A DNA stretch of 64,000 bases. Origin: Rhyacophila brunnea. Its lineage: Eukaryota > Arthropoda > Insecta > Trichoptera > Rhyacophilidae. A program made the position numbers and the translations under genes. Below are positions 38,101 through 53,100 of this stretch, piece after piece (positions within the stretch are counted from its first letter, which is position 1; every line of letters begins with the position of its first letter). Under the pieces are notes generated by a model. That model was not told the origin of the DNA. It worked only from the letters and a program-made list of their open reading frames with translations, and ran no database searches. The stretch spans positions 420,126 through 484,125 of the forward strand of contig JAGYXB010000439.1 in assembly GCA_022495005.1 (NCBI GenBank). Reading direction: 5' to 3'.

Positions 38101-41100
38101 TTGTTACGAAAATATTAACATAGTTATCTAATTGTATGTGTATTTTATAAAAAAATAAGTGTGTTAGACTTTTACATTATATGTGTACTAGTCCAGACGG
38201 TCAAATTAATATGTCTACGAAACAGACCGATAACTTTGGAGATTTTACAAACCGGAACGGCGCTCCGGTGCGTTCCGGTCCATTTCGAGCCCTGATTATT
38301 AATAGTCTTGGAAATGGTCCTTTGATGAGAAAATGTTCCTATGATCCAACAATCTGCATCTATTTTAAAAATTCACTATTTTTTTCAGAAGCTGTCATTA
38401 CTCCAGTAATCTTATTCTCTATGACGTATTTCAAAAGACAATAATTTGAATCAAAACAAAGAAATATAATAGGAACTAGCACTATACAGACCTACAAACT
38501 TATCTGAAGAATGGGATGGGGAGCCACCGTCGAAAACTACCTAATCAAGACTCGTAACTGGACAAAATCTGATATTCAAATGACATTTTCAAAATGGCGT
38601 CCTATGATAGTTCGTAGTTCCATTTTTGGACCTTTCTACAGATAAGTTTGTAGGTCTGTACATATAATGCAGTCTCCCCTTATAGGGGAATTATTTAATG
38701 TAACACCCAAATATTGATGGATTATAATTAATGTTTATGTTGTAAAATTAATTCAACAATATCAAATATCTAATTAACACAAAAATATAGTATAGTATAG
38801 TATATAGTGTATGCAGTTATCAACTGAAGTCGCTAACTTAGCCGAATATTCATTAATATAATTATTGATGGTGTAATAAATAATGACATATTTTATATGG
38901 TTGTCCACTCTGTGTCTATGCGGACTCGCTTCTACGTGGAAACGTTGTTATTTTATACTTATTACAAAAAGGTGACAAGTTTCAGATTATTGAATTGTAA
39001 GTTTTTTTTAATTGTCGCGTAACGCTGATTAGGAATCACTGTGTTAAAGGGAGCCACCCCCAATTAGATTGTTATGCTTTGTATCAGTGTTGTTAAATTA
39101 TTATTTGGAAGGGTGTGTGAGGTGGATAAAATGTTATTCTATTATCAAAATATGTATAATTTGGTGGGTAATGATAATCATCCCCATTAAAAATGTTGTC
39201 AAACAAAATATTTCCGGTGACATTTTTTCCATAAATTTGTTAGGGGAATGTTTTTTGGCAAAATTTTTAAATTCGCAGCGAAGGTGTTTGTGAACAAAAA
39301 AAATGTATTTACATAAATAATATCCTTTGGCACTTTCCAAATATACCAAAGTATTCCTGATTCAAATTCTCCATTAGCATATTTGATGAGATAAACAGTG
39401 TTATTTATTCAAAAATGTTTTCCAACTTTCATCAAACTTTGGCAAAATTAAAAAGATTTCATCATTTTTTAAATTATTTGTTGTGAAAAAATATTTTTTT
39501 CGCGAATAAAATAAGTCCTGTGATTATTATCGGGCCAACAAATTTACATATTTTTCACCTAATGAATGGAGCGATTTAAAAAAAAACTTTTCCTGAAGCC
39601 CTCGCAAAATAACGTATGCCAACCATTGAACCAATTGTGAAATATTCAGTAAAAATGTAAGGAGTAATTTTTTACGTATACTTATATGAAGAAAAACATT
39701 TTAAATATAAAAAAAATAATAGTGTTCGAATTTATAAAAGGTATTGTCATGTTTAAGTTTCCGCACGAACTAGAACCTATGTATACCTACGTAAGTACCT
39801 ATGTTTGAGTATGTAGCTTTTACACCTTACTCATTCGAAAATATATTGTTATGTGTAAAATATGTATACCTATTACCCACTATTTATTATTTATCAGATA
39901 ACAAGCAACCTCTTTCAATATATTTTTACATGTTTCAAATGTTCAAAACAGGGCAAACAAAAATATAAAAAAGGTTTGTTATTTAATAAGCAGCAAAAGA
40001 AAAGAAAAATGATAAAACAGTTTAATTTCACCATTATTGAATAACCAAATTAAAAGTAGGTACTAAGTAATATCTAGCTAGGTACTTATTTAAAACGTAA
40101 CAATGATTCAGGTAAAAAAACTAATTACTATGTTTGTTCCTAATTGAATCATAATAATCCGGACGTCTATACTGTGGAGATTCTATTAACCGATTTTTTT
40201 TTGAGGAATGGGTATTCGCTTAATTCATTTACTGAATCAACTACACACTAAAAAAACAACATGCATTTTTGTCAGCTGCAGGATTGAACCCTCAAACAAC
40301 TTATTCAGAGACGGCTGCGGAGCTAATTGAAGAAAATGATTCAGGTAAGCAAGGTAAACTACCATTTTCACCGATGAAGCATATACGTATGGCTCTATCT
40401 ATACAGATATATATGTTTTAGGGGGATTTATTCTAAGATCAGTCCATTAAATCGAACACACACAATGTTTAAATGTTACATACTATAATATAATATACGT
40501 TGGGAATTAAATATTTCATTACATTTTATGATAACTGAAGCGAAAGAAGAACCTTAAATATTTTATTTTGTGCATCTAGGTGCTTGTGAAAAAATGATAA
40601 CCAGTAAGAATTTAGACAACAGTCAGTATTTAAAATATACAAAAAAATCTTCGACAAAATAATAATATAAAAAATATTGTGAAAAGGCAATTCAAAAAGT
40701 CAGCAGACGAAAAATTGATTTATTCCACTACTAGTCAATAATTCCAGCAACAGCTGATCATAAATGTTTGTAAGGCGTGAAAGTTTATAATCTTTCTGTA
40801 TGCTGGATGTCAGTCTGTCAACTACTCCGGAAAGTTGAGTACACAGTTCCCTTAAATGTGCCCTAGTAGCGAGATTTCAGCCCGTCAAACACGGATTAGT
40901 AACATGCTAACCTCTCCACTACGGATAGGTGCATAACCCTATTGCCCCACCATGATGATTCTAATTGATAATAATTATCGTAGGGACGCAGAGATGTTTA
41001 CACATTAAACGGAATTTAATCTATGAAAGGGTGATATTAATTTGTAGAACATTGTGTTGCAATAGTCACTAGAATATTCATTGTAGTGCCCCTATGGAAC

Positions 41101-44100
41101 CATTATAATGAAGTTTCGCTATTTCATGAAGATAGTTAAGTTTTCTGGTATGAGGGGTAGTTACAGGTTCTATTTAAAAAGATCATTTTGAAAATACTAT
41201 TTCAAATAAGAGTGAAATTCAAATACATTTTGAATTGAAAGTAATGTAGAAACCAATAAAATTTGTAATCGTGATTTGTCGGTTTTACAAATAAAAAATC
41301 ATGGAAAATTGACCGCAAATTAAAAACTTTATGTAAAAAAAGGTTATAGCTAAGATATAGGTATAGTATCCTCCACATAACTTTGCAAATGTACACAGTG
41401 ACAAGATTTGTATGTAATACGCACTGCGTATTAGTGTGTAAGTAAATGCCAGGCGCCTGGTTGGCTGATTTCATCAAATAATTCAAAAAACTATTCCAAA
41501 TTGCAAGGTTACGTGGAGTATACACTTAGGTTTTTTAATTTCCGGTTTTAAAAAAATATATCTCTATTTACTTTATATTTACTGCATTTTCAGAAATACA
41601 TAAAAATCTGCTGGTGTAACTTGTGAAACTAATTGGTTATAAACTAAAATAAATAATATTCTAAATTATAAAAAAAATGTAATAAAATAGAATTTTTAGT
41701 TGTACTTATTATGACGCGCGAAAATCGTTCAAAATCCACATCCAGGTTGGACTCACATGCACATGAGCGATAAAAAAAACTCATTGGTTGCATACCTCTC
41801 CATGAAAATGTCAGAAATGATGTACGAGTCAAAACTACATGCATTTGATAAAAGGTCATTCTTATAATAATATAGTAAATCAATGGGAAGTACTCATTTA
41901 CACACGGTGATTTTTATGTCATTGTCATTATATTCTCTTTAAAGTCGCAGCCTGCGACTCGCAGTGGGTGGGTAGTTCCGGTTTCGCTAAAACTAAGATC
42001 CATAATCGTATAGATAAACAGTTCCTACGTTTTTGTTTATTACATACCTGTATAGTTTTCCCAGATTATAGTGGGCATTAACATGGTCACGGGAATATCG
42101 GATGGCTGCTAGAAAATGCATTTCCGCTTGAGATGTCCCCACAACCAATGTCCCCAGATTATTGTGGGCGCTCGCGTAACTTGGCCACAGTCTGGAACAA
42201 TATTAACATATTATCATTAATAGTAAATACCTACTTGTAATCTGTACTTCATGGAAAATAATTTATCGGAATTTCCCGCTGTTTAATTAACACTAATAAA
42301 TGGTACATAAGAAATACGACTAGCTATTAGGTATACAAAATGTGTCTCCGGAGAGTTCAGCAGTGTTTTGGTCGTATAGCTAGAGGTGAAAGCGACAATT
42401 ATTTGTGTGCGGAAACATCAAGAGTCCACCCTGAAGATGGAGGTTCTCTACTCGACAGTAAGTGACACTACGGGCCTTTAGATATCTTCAGCTATGCTAA
42501 TGGCAAAAACCAGTGATCGTTGGAGAGGATATATTGAGGAATTTTAAAGGAATCACAATCATCAACAATGACAAATACTACAGTAAAAATACTATCAATA
42601 AGGTTGATCGTAATATAAGATGAACATATAGGTATATCTATTTATAAACAACTATAATAAATTAAACTGTTAATATTTTTACAATAATTTAATAATATAT
42701 TCACATTTTTATTCAAATATTGTTATTATAATAGTTGAATACAAAATTTTGCATGACTTTTCCTTAAAAGAATAAAAATAATTGGTATATAATGTAAATA
42801 CACTGATGAAGATATTTTAGCTCCAAATTTCGTTTAAAGATCGTGACAATGTCCAAAAACCGAATCTCTTGACATTGTATTATTACGAAACCTATTATTA
42901 AAGTCTATAAGAGATTGGTTATAGGCATAGTGGACACAGATACAATTATAAATGGAAAAATACATATTAACGATTAAATGTGAAATTAACAAAAACATAT
43001 ACGCAAATCATAATACAGTTGTATACAGCCTTCTCAGCAAGTACCTAGATATGTATATACCTGGATTTTGATATTAAACAATCAGTTGCTAATACAGCTT
43101 GATATTATTGACATTTTTTATAAAATTGTTACATCGGTTTTCTGTTATTCAATGATCTGGAATAACAGGACTACCTTGTCTTCAACATTATAATATCCAC
43201 TTCTACTCTTTTCACGAGTGAGCGTATTTTAAACACATGTCATATTATACATACACGATTGCTTTGTATGACGGCTATCCTATTCAGTCGGACAATACAG
43301 CCTTTAAGAGTAGGAAGTGTAAACGCGTAGGTACTTACTCCTATTGTGCGTGCGTATTTCGAGACCCTAATGCGGCCCTGTCAATACGGTGCGCACTCGT
43401 ACGTATAAAACATTTTATTACTTAGGAAATAAATACATTTGTGAAAATGCCAATATAATATATTGGATAGAAATGATTGATTATATTATATTCCATAACA
43501 CGGAAAAACACTTAAGTGAGTAGTTATATATTTTTTTACAGTGATATCTTTATTGCCAAGGTCGCGAGTAAGAACTAGGTGAGTATTTTCTTATTCTACG
43601 AACGTCGGTCGCTTCAAAGATGGATGGAGATATTGCGTGTTTTAGTTGAGCTTTCGTGAAATATTTTTGGTGGATATAATATTACATTCACGGAAATATC
43701 CTTATTTATATGTTGAATAAGTAGAACACACTAAAACTACCTGCCAAAAATAAAATTGTAGCCATTCATGAAAAAAATGGTTAAGAAATTTAATGTTATT
43801 TTTTAGATTCATTGAAGTTAGTATAAACTAAATAGAATACAAATATTAAAAGGCCAAGATTTTGAATAACATTATGTGAATACAATAAAATTAAATGATT
43901 AGACCAGAGACCGAATAGCTTAAATGTAATTTATTCAATATTAAATAAAAATTAAAATAGAATTTTTTACGATAAATAAAAGTGAATTGCAGCTAGGTAT
44001 TGAAAAACCTTGAAAACCTCTGTTATTAACTTCGGTAGTTATATCTCGGGTCTAGGTTTAAATAAATGGAAAAATATATTTCCTTAAATTGGCAGTAAAT

Positions 44101-47100
44101 TTTTCTGTTGAAAAACTGAACTCGGACACAAAAAAAACACAGAAACGACATTAGCGTAATTTTATTTTCCTTCACTAGAATAAATACAAATTTATTCCGC
44201 GGGCAATCAAAATATGAATGACTCAATCGCTTTCAGCTCGTAAGAAAAACAAAGTTTTTTTTCGCCCATTCTAGAAAAACGGTCCCGCTCTTTTGAACCT
44301 TAAATATTTTTATACCTTGGGCAAACAAAACTTTGGAAGGCCCTTTCCTGAATACATTTAAACGGTCGCTATTCGTTATAACGTCTACGATTTTGCTAGA
44401 TTATTTTTTTAGGGAAACCTCGCCGGGAGCTGTCGGGGTAATTTCTTTCTATTCGACGTAATATTATGATTAGGTATGTATACTAACCTCAGTGCTTCAT
44501 TATAGTGGGTCACAGCGAGGTCTGGTTGATTGGAATCTCTCAGGAAATTTGCAAAGTTATAATGCATTTTCGCATTGTGTGGTAGCGCTGCTAACCCAGC
44601 TCTGAAAATACAAGTTAAAACATGAATTATTTTGATATTTAAAAAAATATAATAAATAAAACAATAATTCTTAAAGGAATTAGGTTATAATCTGCTATCC
44701 AGTTATAAAAATGACAGTGATTTACCAAAATCTCCCAATGTCATTCAAGTTGAACAAACAATATATTTTTCTTAAAACAATACAACAACAGCACTTATTC
44801 ATCATTTCAACGAAATACTCAATATCCCATTCGCCATGCCTTGGTCCTCTTCTGGGCACTCATTTCACTAATATTGTTGTTAACCCTTTATTCTACTGTA
44901 CAAATCACCGAAAGTAAGGTAACACTATGCATCAGTTAAGGCGCGGAGATTCAATTAATGTTCTTTTCACTTACTCCTGCAGTAGGCCTTGAGTGATACA
45001 ATATTATTCGACAACTGAATGTATATGGTTTTTATATTTTTACGACACAATTTCTATAAACCTACGGTGCGGTGCCATGGACCTACATTATGTATATTTT
45101 CTCGTAATACCCAAATTTTTGTCTCAATATTATGAATATAGATTTTAATGTTCTGAGAAACATGTCGTAAAAGATATTTTCCCGTTCACATTTTTTTACA
45201 TATATCTATATTACTTTCCGATTTTAGAAATTATAGTATTTTTGGACTATATTACATCACCATCATCATGATCAGTGGCTTCAAAATATAAGTCGGGTCT
45301 TAGCCTCTTCCAAGAACTTCCTCCGTTTCCCTCTATTCTTGGCCAGTATCATGCAGGTGTCTGCACAGACCGATCTGGACTTTGCCGGTCAACAAAAATA
45401 GTACCTATATGGGTGGTTTATTATTAGCGTACAGTTAGCGACAATATTTTTTTTATAAAAAAATGTTTAACCAAGAATCCCTTACTTTTTTTGCGTAACA
45501 CAGTTCCCAAAACACTGATGTAAACAAATGGCTAATAACAAAAAAAAAACGTAAAAAGTCTATTAATACAACTTCCTTTGTAACAACAAAAATTCTGAGA
45601 TAAATATAGCTGTTTAAATAAAATATAGCTTGTTTTGATATTTGATGAAGGAAAAATCTAAGTGGTAATATCCTGTTTATTTGTATATTCAATACCAACG
45701 TGATAAGTAAATAAATACATTAGTAGTTATTGAATGAAAATCAGATACGAGCTAACTCGACTCCCATTCAAATGACAGACGCAATAGATACCTTTTTCTC
45801 GAGTATTAGTAAACATTTCGATGTTGACATACTTCAGTAATACGATTGGTATATAAATTGATGTCACTTATAGTGTCACCTATTGTAACAATAACTAAAT
45901 ATATAAATTATTTATCTATCTTTAAATTATTGTATGTATTCATTTTTATGGCGTTAAGTTAAAAAATGCTGAAATTCCAGGAAAATATTGCGTGTTTTAT
46001 GAAACATTTGTAAAGGTAATTCAATTAATCACTGTAGGTAACTGATTAACATAACATGCTTTTTAAATATGATGCTAAAATGAAGATCTAAATTGGAATT
46101 TTTAATGTTTTCTTTTTATAATCAACCACGTGCATGTCATCACTTCGTCATTGTTAAATTATTATGGTGATGAATTATAAAAAAATAAACTTTCGAATTT
46201 ATTACGACACTGTCTTGTTTTGATATTAGTGTCGAATATTGTGTGAGCGATTTTGGAGTAAACTCACATAAAAAAAATGAGAATAGTTTATGCAAAATTT
46301 CCATAAAAATGAGTCTGTAATCCTATAGGTCAGTGCTTCTCAACTTTTTTTACATCTGAGGACCACTGAAAATATGAGAAACGTTTTGGGGACCACTAAC
46401 GCAGAAATAAAACAAAATAGTATATGTATCGCGGATGATTTCGTCACGTAAAATCATTAATCTATTTTAAGAAAAAAAAATACAATGCAAAGGTGCACGG
46501 GTTTTGAAGATAGTATTGGAATTGTTAGCATATGAATTTGGACGTCAATAATTCGCGGATCACCAGAAAATTGTTATGGACCACCGGTCGAGAAACACGG
46601 CAGTATAGGTCATGGTACACAGAGAAAATTGTCATTTTACCAGATGAGAATATATTAAATAGAATGGCGAAAGAAATAAAAATCGATAGAATACTCTTAC
46701 CTTGTACAATTAAAATATTATGAGAATTAAGCAACGGTGTCTTACCTCAGAAGTGTTTCTCTGGAGAGCCAGTCCCGGTTTCGCTGGAAAGTCCTGGCCG
46801 CACCGCAGGCGAGGAGCAGTGCCACACCAGCCACAGTCAGGGCACGGCCACCTCCTCCTCGCCACCAGACGCTCTGAGCGCCGCATGCTACCACCAGGAC
46901 ACCACCGACACTATAAAAGGATACAACTATTAAATACAATTTCATGAAGCATTACACACTATATGGGTTCTTTGAAATATCACCTTTCTTGATAAATATG
47001 GTATTCAGATGTTTTTTAATTTCCTTTAAATACAACATTAAATTAAATTTAAACGATGATCGTGTAATCTATTTTTTCTTGTAATTGGAATTATTATTAC

Positions 47101-50100
47101 ATTAACTACTTCATATTCTTATAAAATGAGGTGATATATTATTTTAGTTTATTTAGCCAGTTATGCTATACTATCATTTTCACATGTAATTAGTGATACA
47201 ATAATAATCAATGGATATAGTACCTACCTACTCGAGACACGGAGGTCGGAAAATTATTCTAATAATTAGGGATCGGTAGTTTTTTTACTTCAGTGAAACG
47301 GATGGACGGTTATGGACATATCCCCCCAGAAAAAAGCAAGAAACGATAAGAATACTAATTGTCTATTATTATTACGGCTATCTTTGTGATAAAAATATAC
47401 CAACAAAATATATAATACATAACCGTATGAAATAAATTCATTAAGAATTTTCTTTATAAAGTAAAAATAGAAAATTATTTATAATAATACCAATTATATC
47501 GAAATATTAAAAAATGGTTTCTTCCAAAAGTACGTTATTTTATTTGTTTTATTGAATATTTAGTGAGAATTACAAATTATAAATTTATGAAAAATACAAT
47601 TTCATGAAAAAAAATATGTAATAACATTAATGCACAATGAGAAAATACATTTCATTAAAAACTACTTATACAAAAAAACTGGTTTGGTACAATTTGAAAT
47701 AAAATTATATGAAGTACATACATAACTAAATATATTATATTAAGATATTATAAAATAACGTCCACCTAATCTCACGATCATATTTATATAGATATTTGAA
47801 ATAATTTGATTGAACACAATTATTAATGCTCTCCTAATTATCGTAATAGGGAAATAAACAATCGATTGTCTTGATTTTTTCGATAGTTATCACGGCACAC
47901 TGATGATAATAGTAATTATTAGACTTGTCATTACTACGCATAAATCGGGAAAAGTTCATAAAAATACTTCATCATATCTCATTCATATATCTATTCATTA
48001 AACTATATTATGTAGTATTCCCAAGAAAAGATCGGTTGGATAAAAACACGGATTATACAAATACATACAGTTTCAAGTAAAGAAGTATCAACAATTTAAT
48101 TTGGGTCCTCTCCAAGGCTGTAATTCAACTAGCGATTAACTATACTCTATCTCACGCCTGATTTAGCAAATTTTGTAAACAGTGTTGTATGTATAAAAAT
48201 AATACAAAGTACAAATCATGCCATCGAGATTAGTTTGATCGAAAAATATAAATGTGCTTACTAGCTTAAATGTCATTGAATTTACTTAAAGATACACTGT
48301 TTCTATACGGAAACAATAGTGTTCAGTTAATAATGTAATTTTATGTAGCAAGGACTTTTATTTATAAATCACTAAAAAACAGGTCAACATATTTTCAATG
48401 TATTAAAGAATAGAATTTATCGGGTCTAACAATTATTAGTTGAATTATGTATGGGAATGTTTGGGTTGATTTATTTCTAAATCATAATAAAAAATCACAC
48501 TTTCATCACAAATTAAGGTTTTAATATTGAAATGGTAATCTGTAAAAAAAATCCAGTAAACGCCATTATTTTAGAACAAGATTTTTGAAGTTATTTATAT
48601 AAAGAACTAGGATATATTATGGAAAACTGGAGTGTAATAATGTTGAGTAATATCAGCAGTAAATGCGGTTGAGACTATGTATTTATGCGGGAGTTGAGTT
48701 AAGAATAGTTGAAAGCATTTAATATTGTAGATAAGAAAGTTTGATCTTAATAAATATTTATTCAAGGTTGTTTCGGATTATTTTCTTCAGCAGAATACTT
48801 GCAAAATTATAGCGCTGTAAAACGATTTGTCACCGTGTTAATTATCATTTTCCGCTGTTGACTTTCCTTGAGCGAATTCACAAAAGACTGTGTTTCAATA
48901 AGCCCGTCGCGTTGATTGGTAAATATACAATCTCGTCAAACAATATTCCTACATTGGGTGATAATTTATACTTCTGTTCCTTTCGGGAAGTTTGCTTATT
49001 TAAGGGGGGAGCATGACTATGAATTTATTCATGAGATTTTCTCTCAAAACGTATGTTTGTTAACAGAAGCCTACGAACGTTTATGGAGAACGGAATCATT
49101 TAGATACATCATAGGTACGCATAGAATATTCACCGCAATTTTAAGTAATGTTTTTATGTTCGTATTGAGTACCTATGAAGAAATAATAATACATTTGTAT
49201 TTAACTGACGTAAACTATCAACGTATTTTCTAGACAGTATATGTCTTTGTCTAAGTCTTTGAGAAAAACTCCAGGCCATCCAGGGTTGGCGCAGGAGAAA
49301 TGGGTTGCTTACTCATTTGTCCAAATGTGTGAATGCAATAATATTGACAGATATAACCGAGTATGTAACAGTAGCTACGATCCTCAACGGTGACCGACAC
49401 AAAAGTCAAATATCAGCATTTAATTAAGATCTACTTTATAAATCTGGCAATGAAAATTGAAGATCAACGAAATCAAAAGTAATCAAAGAAATAAAAACAT
49501 ATTTTATTTTAAAGGTGTAACATGTTTAATTGAATATTTAGACCAATATTTAAAAGTATTATTAAAGTAATAACTATTTTCTATTATGGAGTTTATTTAG
49601 GAAAATGTTAAACTATACATCCAAAATGGATTTATAATACTATTTATAGTACTTTTATGTATATTATCAGATTCTGGGTAAATTTTATATGTAACAGCTT
49701 TTAAGTTGTGATGTTCAATGAAAGTTTTAATACTTCCGCATATATATTTATAACTGCTTAAAGTTCTGCATTGATTTTTTAATAAACCTGTTAAGTTAAT
49801 ATTGAAATAATTAAATCTCTTCCCATAAAAAGTTATTTCTGGAAACCAGCTACCTGCAGTTTTTTTTTACAAATTGATAAGCACAATAAGCGAAATTGCC
49901 TGATATCATTGCGAAATTGCGAAAAAGGTTTTTTGCAAGTTAATATCGCACGGGACCAATCGTTAAAAGCCGAAAACATAAAATTTACTGTACGAAAACA
50001 CATTATTTTAGATGGATTGGATGAATGACAATACAGAGAAAACAACAAAAAAGTCTAATAAAATATGATAAATCACGGCCGTATCTCAACGAAACAGTTT

Positions 50101-53100
50101 GTTTAGTATCAAACATAAACATAAATTGTGACATATAAATTAAACATTACATATGTTTATCTAATGTAGTTAGGTAAGTAAGTTTCATGACAAATACCAT
50201 TGGAATGAAAATAATATAACGATGAATATATGCATCAAAGAAATATGTAATTCAATCAAGTAACATTAAAATAACCAGCGCCATATTTGTACATTATTAG
50301 ATTTGGCTTTCGGACAAAAAAATATAAAATTGTAATTTTTGACACAATTTATTATGTTCAAATATTATATCGCAGCAAGTGTTATAATAATATAAATATG
50401 AATGAAAAAGTGTGCACAATTTTGTCGTATCGCCCAAAATATACCAAAACTATCATGGTTAGGTTAGGCAGGGTTTAATTGATTTTTAAAAGTAATCAAC
50501 GCCATCTGTAAATTGTAGTCTTAGTTCAATAAAAAAATACGTATGACTAACAAAGTTTAATGTGCACTATTTGTGGGGGATTTTAACAGCCCAACTCTCC
50601 CTTCGCTGCTGGTCTACATATTATTATAAGTATTTTTTTTTTATAGAGATTGAGTTATTATATACCGTTATGATGGATTTGAGAGAAGATTTTGTATAAT
50701 TTAAATGTATAATATTACGTCCACTTAATCTACGTGCGTGTGTGTGCTTCCCGTGATCACATATGCGTGTGAAACATGGACCCTAAGTAAAAGAGAGATC
50801 CAGAAACTTAGAGTAGCACAATGTGGTATGGAGAGGAGCATGCTGGGCATAACGCGAAAGGCCAAGAAAAGGAATGAGTGGATAAGGAAGCAAACAAGGG
50901 TTTGCGATGTAATAGAGTTTATTAAAAGCCTTGAATGGAGATGGGCTAGACACATAGCTCGAAGAAGAGACAATCGTTGGACAAATCTAGTCATCCAGTG
51001 GTATCCAAGAAGTACAAAACGTCCGCAAGGTAGACCTAGAGGCCGCCGGATCGATGAAATGATAAAGTTCTGCGGAAGTACGTGGCAACGCAATGCACAG
51101 GACCGAGAGAAGTGGAAGCAGCTTGAAGAGGCCTTCATCCAGCAGTGGATAGATTCAGGCTGATTATGATGATGATGATGAATCTACGATTTTTAATCGA
51201 TTGTAATCTTTTATATTCGATTTTATAAAAAAAAACATACAAAACTAGACATCAAATATTCGTGCACTAGCCCTAAGTTCGTATTCAAATGGTGGGAAGT
51301 TATAATGTAATTTGAAAATATCCGCTTACACAGAATGCAAAGTTAAACTGATGTTAACGTGGAAAATAGAGGAAAACAGCGAGCGTCGCCCCGCAGTTTT
51401 CCCGCTTACCTGGGGATGTAAAGGACCCGCTCGGCGACCACAAAGCCGACAGTCACAAAAAGATTGGCCGCGGGGAGGAATGGCAGAACAAGCAGGAGTA
51501 TCCCGAGAACGACCGGCACATGACGTTGTTGCTGGAAATCAAAAGGAAAACAAAGCATTTAGTATGAGCGGTAGCAATGGCGTGCTGTCTCTGAAAACGT
51601 ACATTAATTTAATATTCATATTGGACATTATAAATATCAAACGAAAATATTAAATGTACATCCTCATAATGATAGTATTTGGAACAGAAGTTTTGCTTTT
51701 CGTCATATTCAGGGGTAGTATCGTATAATACAGGTTGAAAGTGACAATTTTGCAGTCACAACTTACTCATCTACACAGGCGTTAACAATCGGTAAAAAAT
51801 AGAAAAAATATATATTTGTGATATTATAATGCCCTCTGTTTTATTGCAAATAAATATTTATTAATCACATACATAACATATTTCTATATTATAAAAGAGT
51901 ATTATTGAAGCCAATAATTGCAAACTACAATATAAAATTATACCGAATATAATTTACCAAATACTGAACATTAAACTAAAAAATATATTGCACGTGTTGA
52001 TAAAAGAATAATTTGAAAAGCTACTATATACCCACGGATATTTAAAAAATGGTTTTATTCTCAATATTGTTTAGAAGAAGGTATTTAATTAAAATAATAT
52101 TCTTTTATTGTAGGTATTTAAGTATTAGATATTCCATAAAAATAACACTAATATTTTTACTACACAGTTAGATAGCGATCGATAGATCCAACTCTCTGTT
52201 TTATAATATTATGCACATCATATAATTCGCTGCCCATGGAACACCGTAAATTTCTTCATTTTAAATCTGTAAATAATGCAGTCACGCTGACAATGTCACT
52301 CCGTTTTATGTTATTTATATTCATAATATACTTTTTAGTATATAATCGTCTTAATGTATATTAATTTAATATGAAAAAGTCACATTAAGAGTAATTTTAG
52401 AGGTTTTTTTCAATAATCTTTCAATATTATTAGATTATTTTGTCTGCCATTAGAAATGTAGGAATGCCTCTGATATGAAAACGTATCTTACTTCTCCGAC
52501 TGCCTCTGGTGAACGATGCAAACGATCATCTTCCACGTTTTTGTGACCGTTTCTGCTGTGACAGTTCAATAATAATAATACTGTTATGGCAATGCGGACG
52601 TGAACAAATCGTTACATAACATGGCGTAGTTGTAATGTTATCTCACAAACCGTGTCAGGCATTTTCGCAATGTTGATAATAATTTAAAATATGGGAAATT
52701 ACTTTCATCGTTGAATCAACGAGATTGAGCAAAGCCAATTTACTACTTATTATGAAATATTGTTACAAGTTTATATATGCCATTAATAAGTAATAAAAAT
52801 ATATAGTACCTATGGTAAATCGATCACAAATAATTGCTTCACAGTAAGCTTGAAGTAATGGTCTAATTAACAATAATTTTAGCTATTAATAAAATTATTG
52901 CAGTAATACCCGATCACTATACCGACATAAAAGATTTTATAAATATTTGCATCACGGTATTTATATAATACTATTAGTACCGTAGACCGTGACTTTATCT
53001 GCGTAAAATACTGATATAAAGAGTTTACAAATACATATAATGAAACATGCTGATACGATTTGATTTTTTCAAATCAATGAGATAAACAACATAAAATATG

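Noticed and set aside
46720..46947. 75-codon plus-strand open frame, Arg/His-rich
   Set aside because: Antisense of the G+C-rich TMTC exon d.
50725..51138. 137-codon minus-strand open frame
   Set aside because: Antisense of the RTE-like LINE coding end, which has clear motifs on the plus strand.
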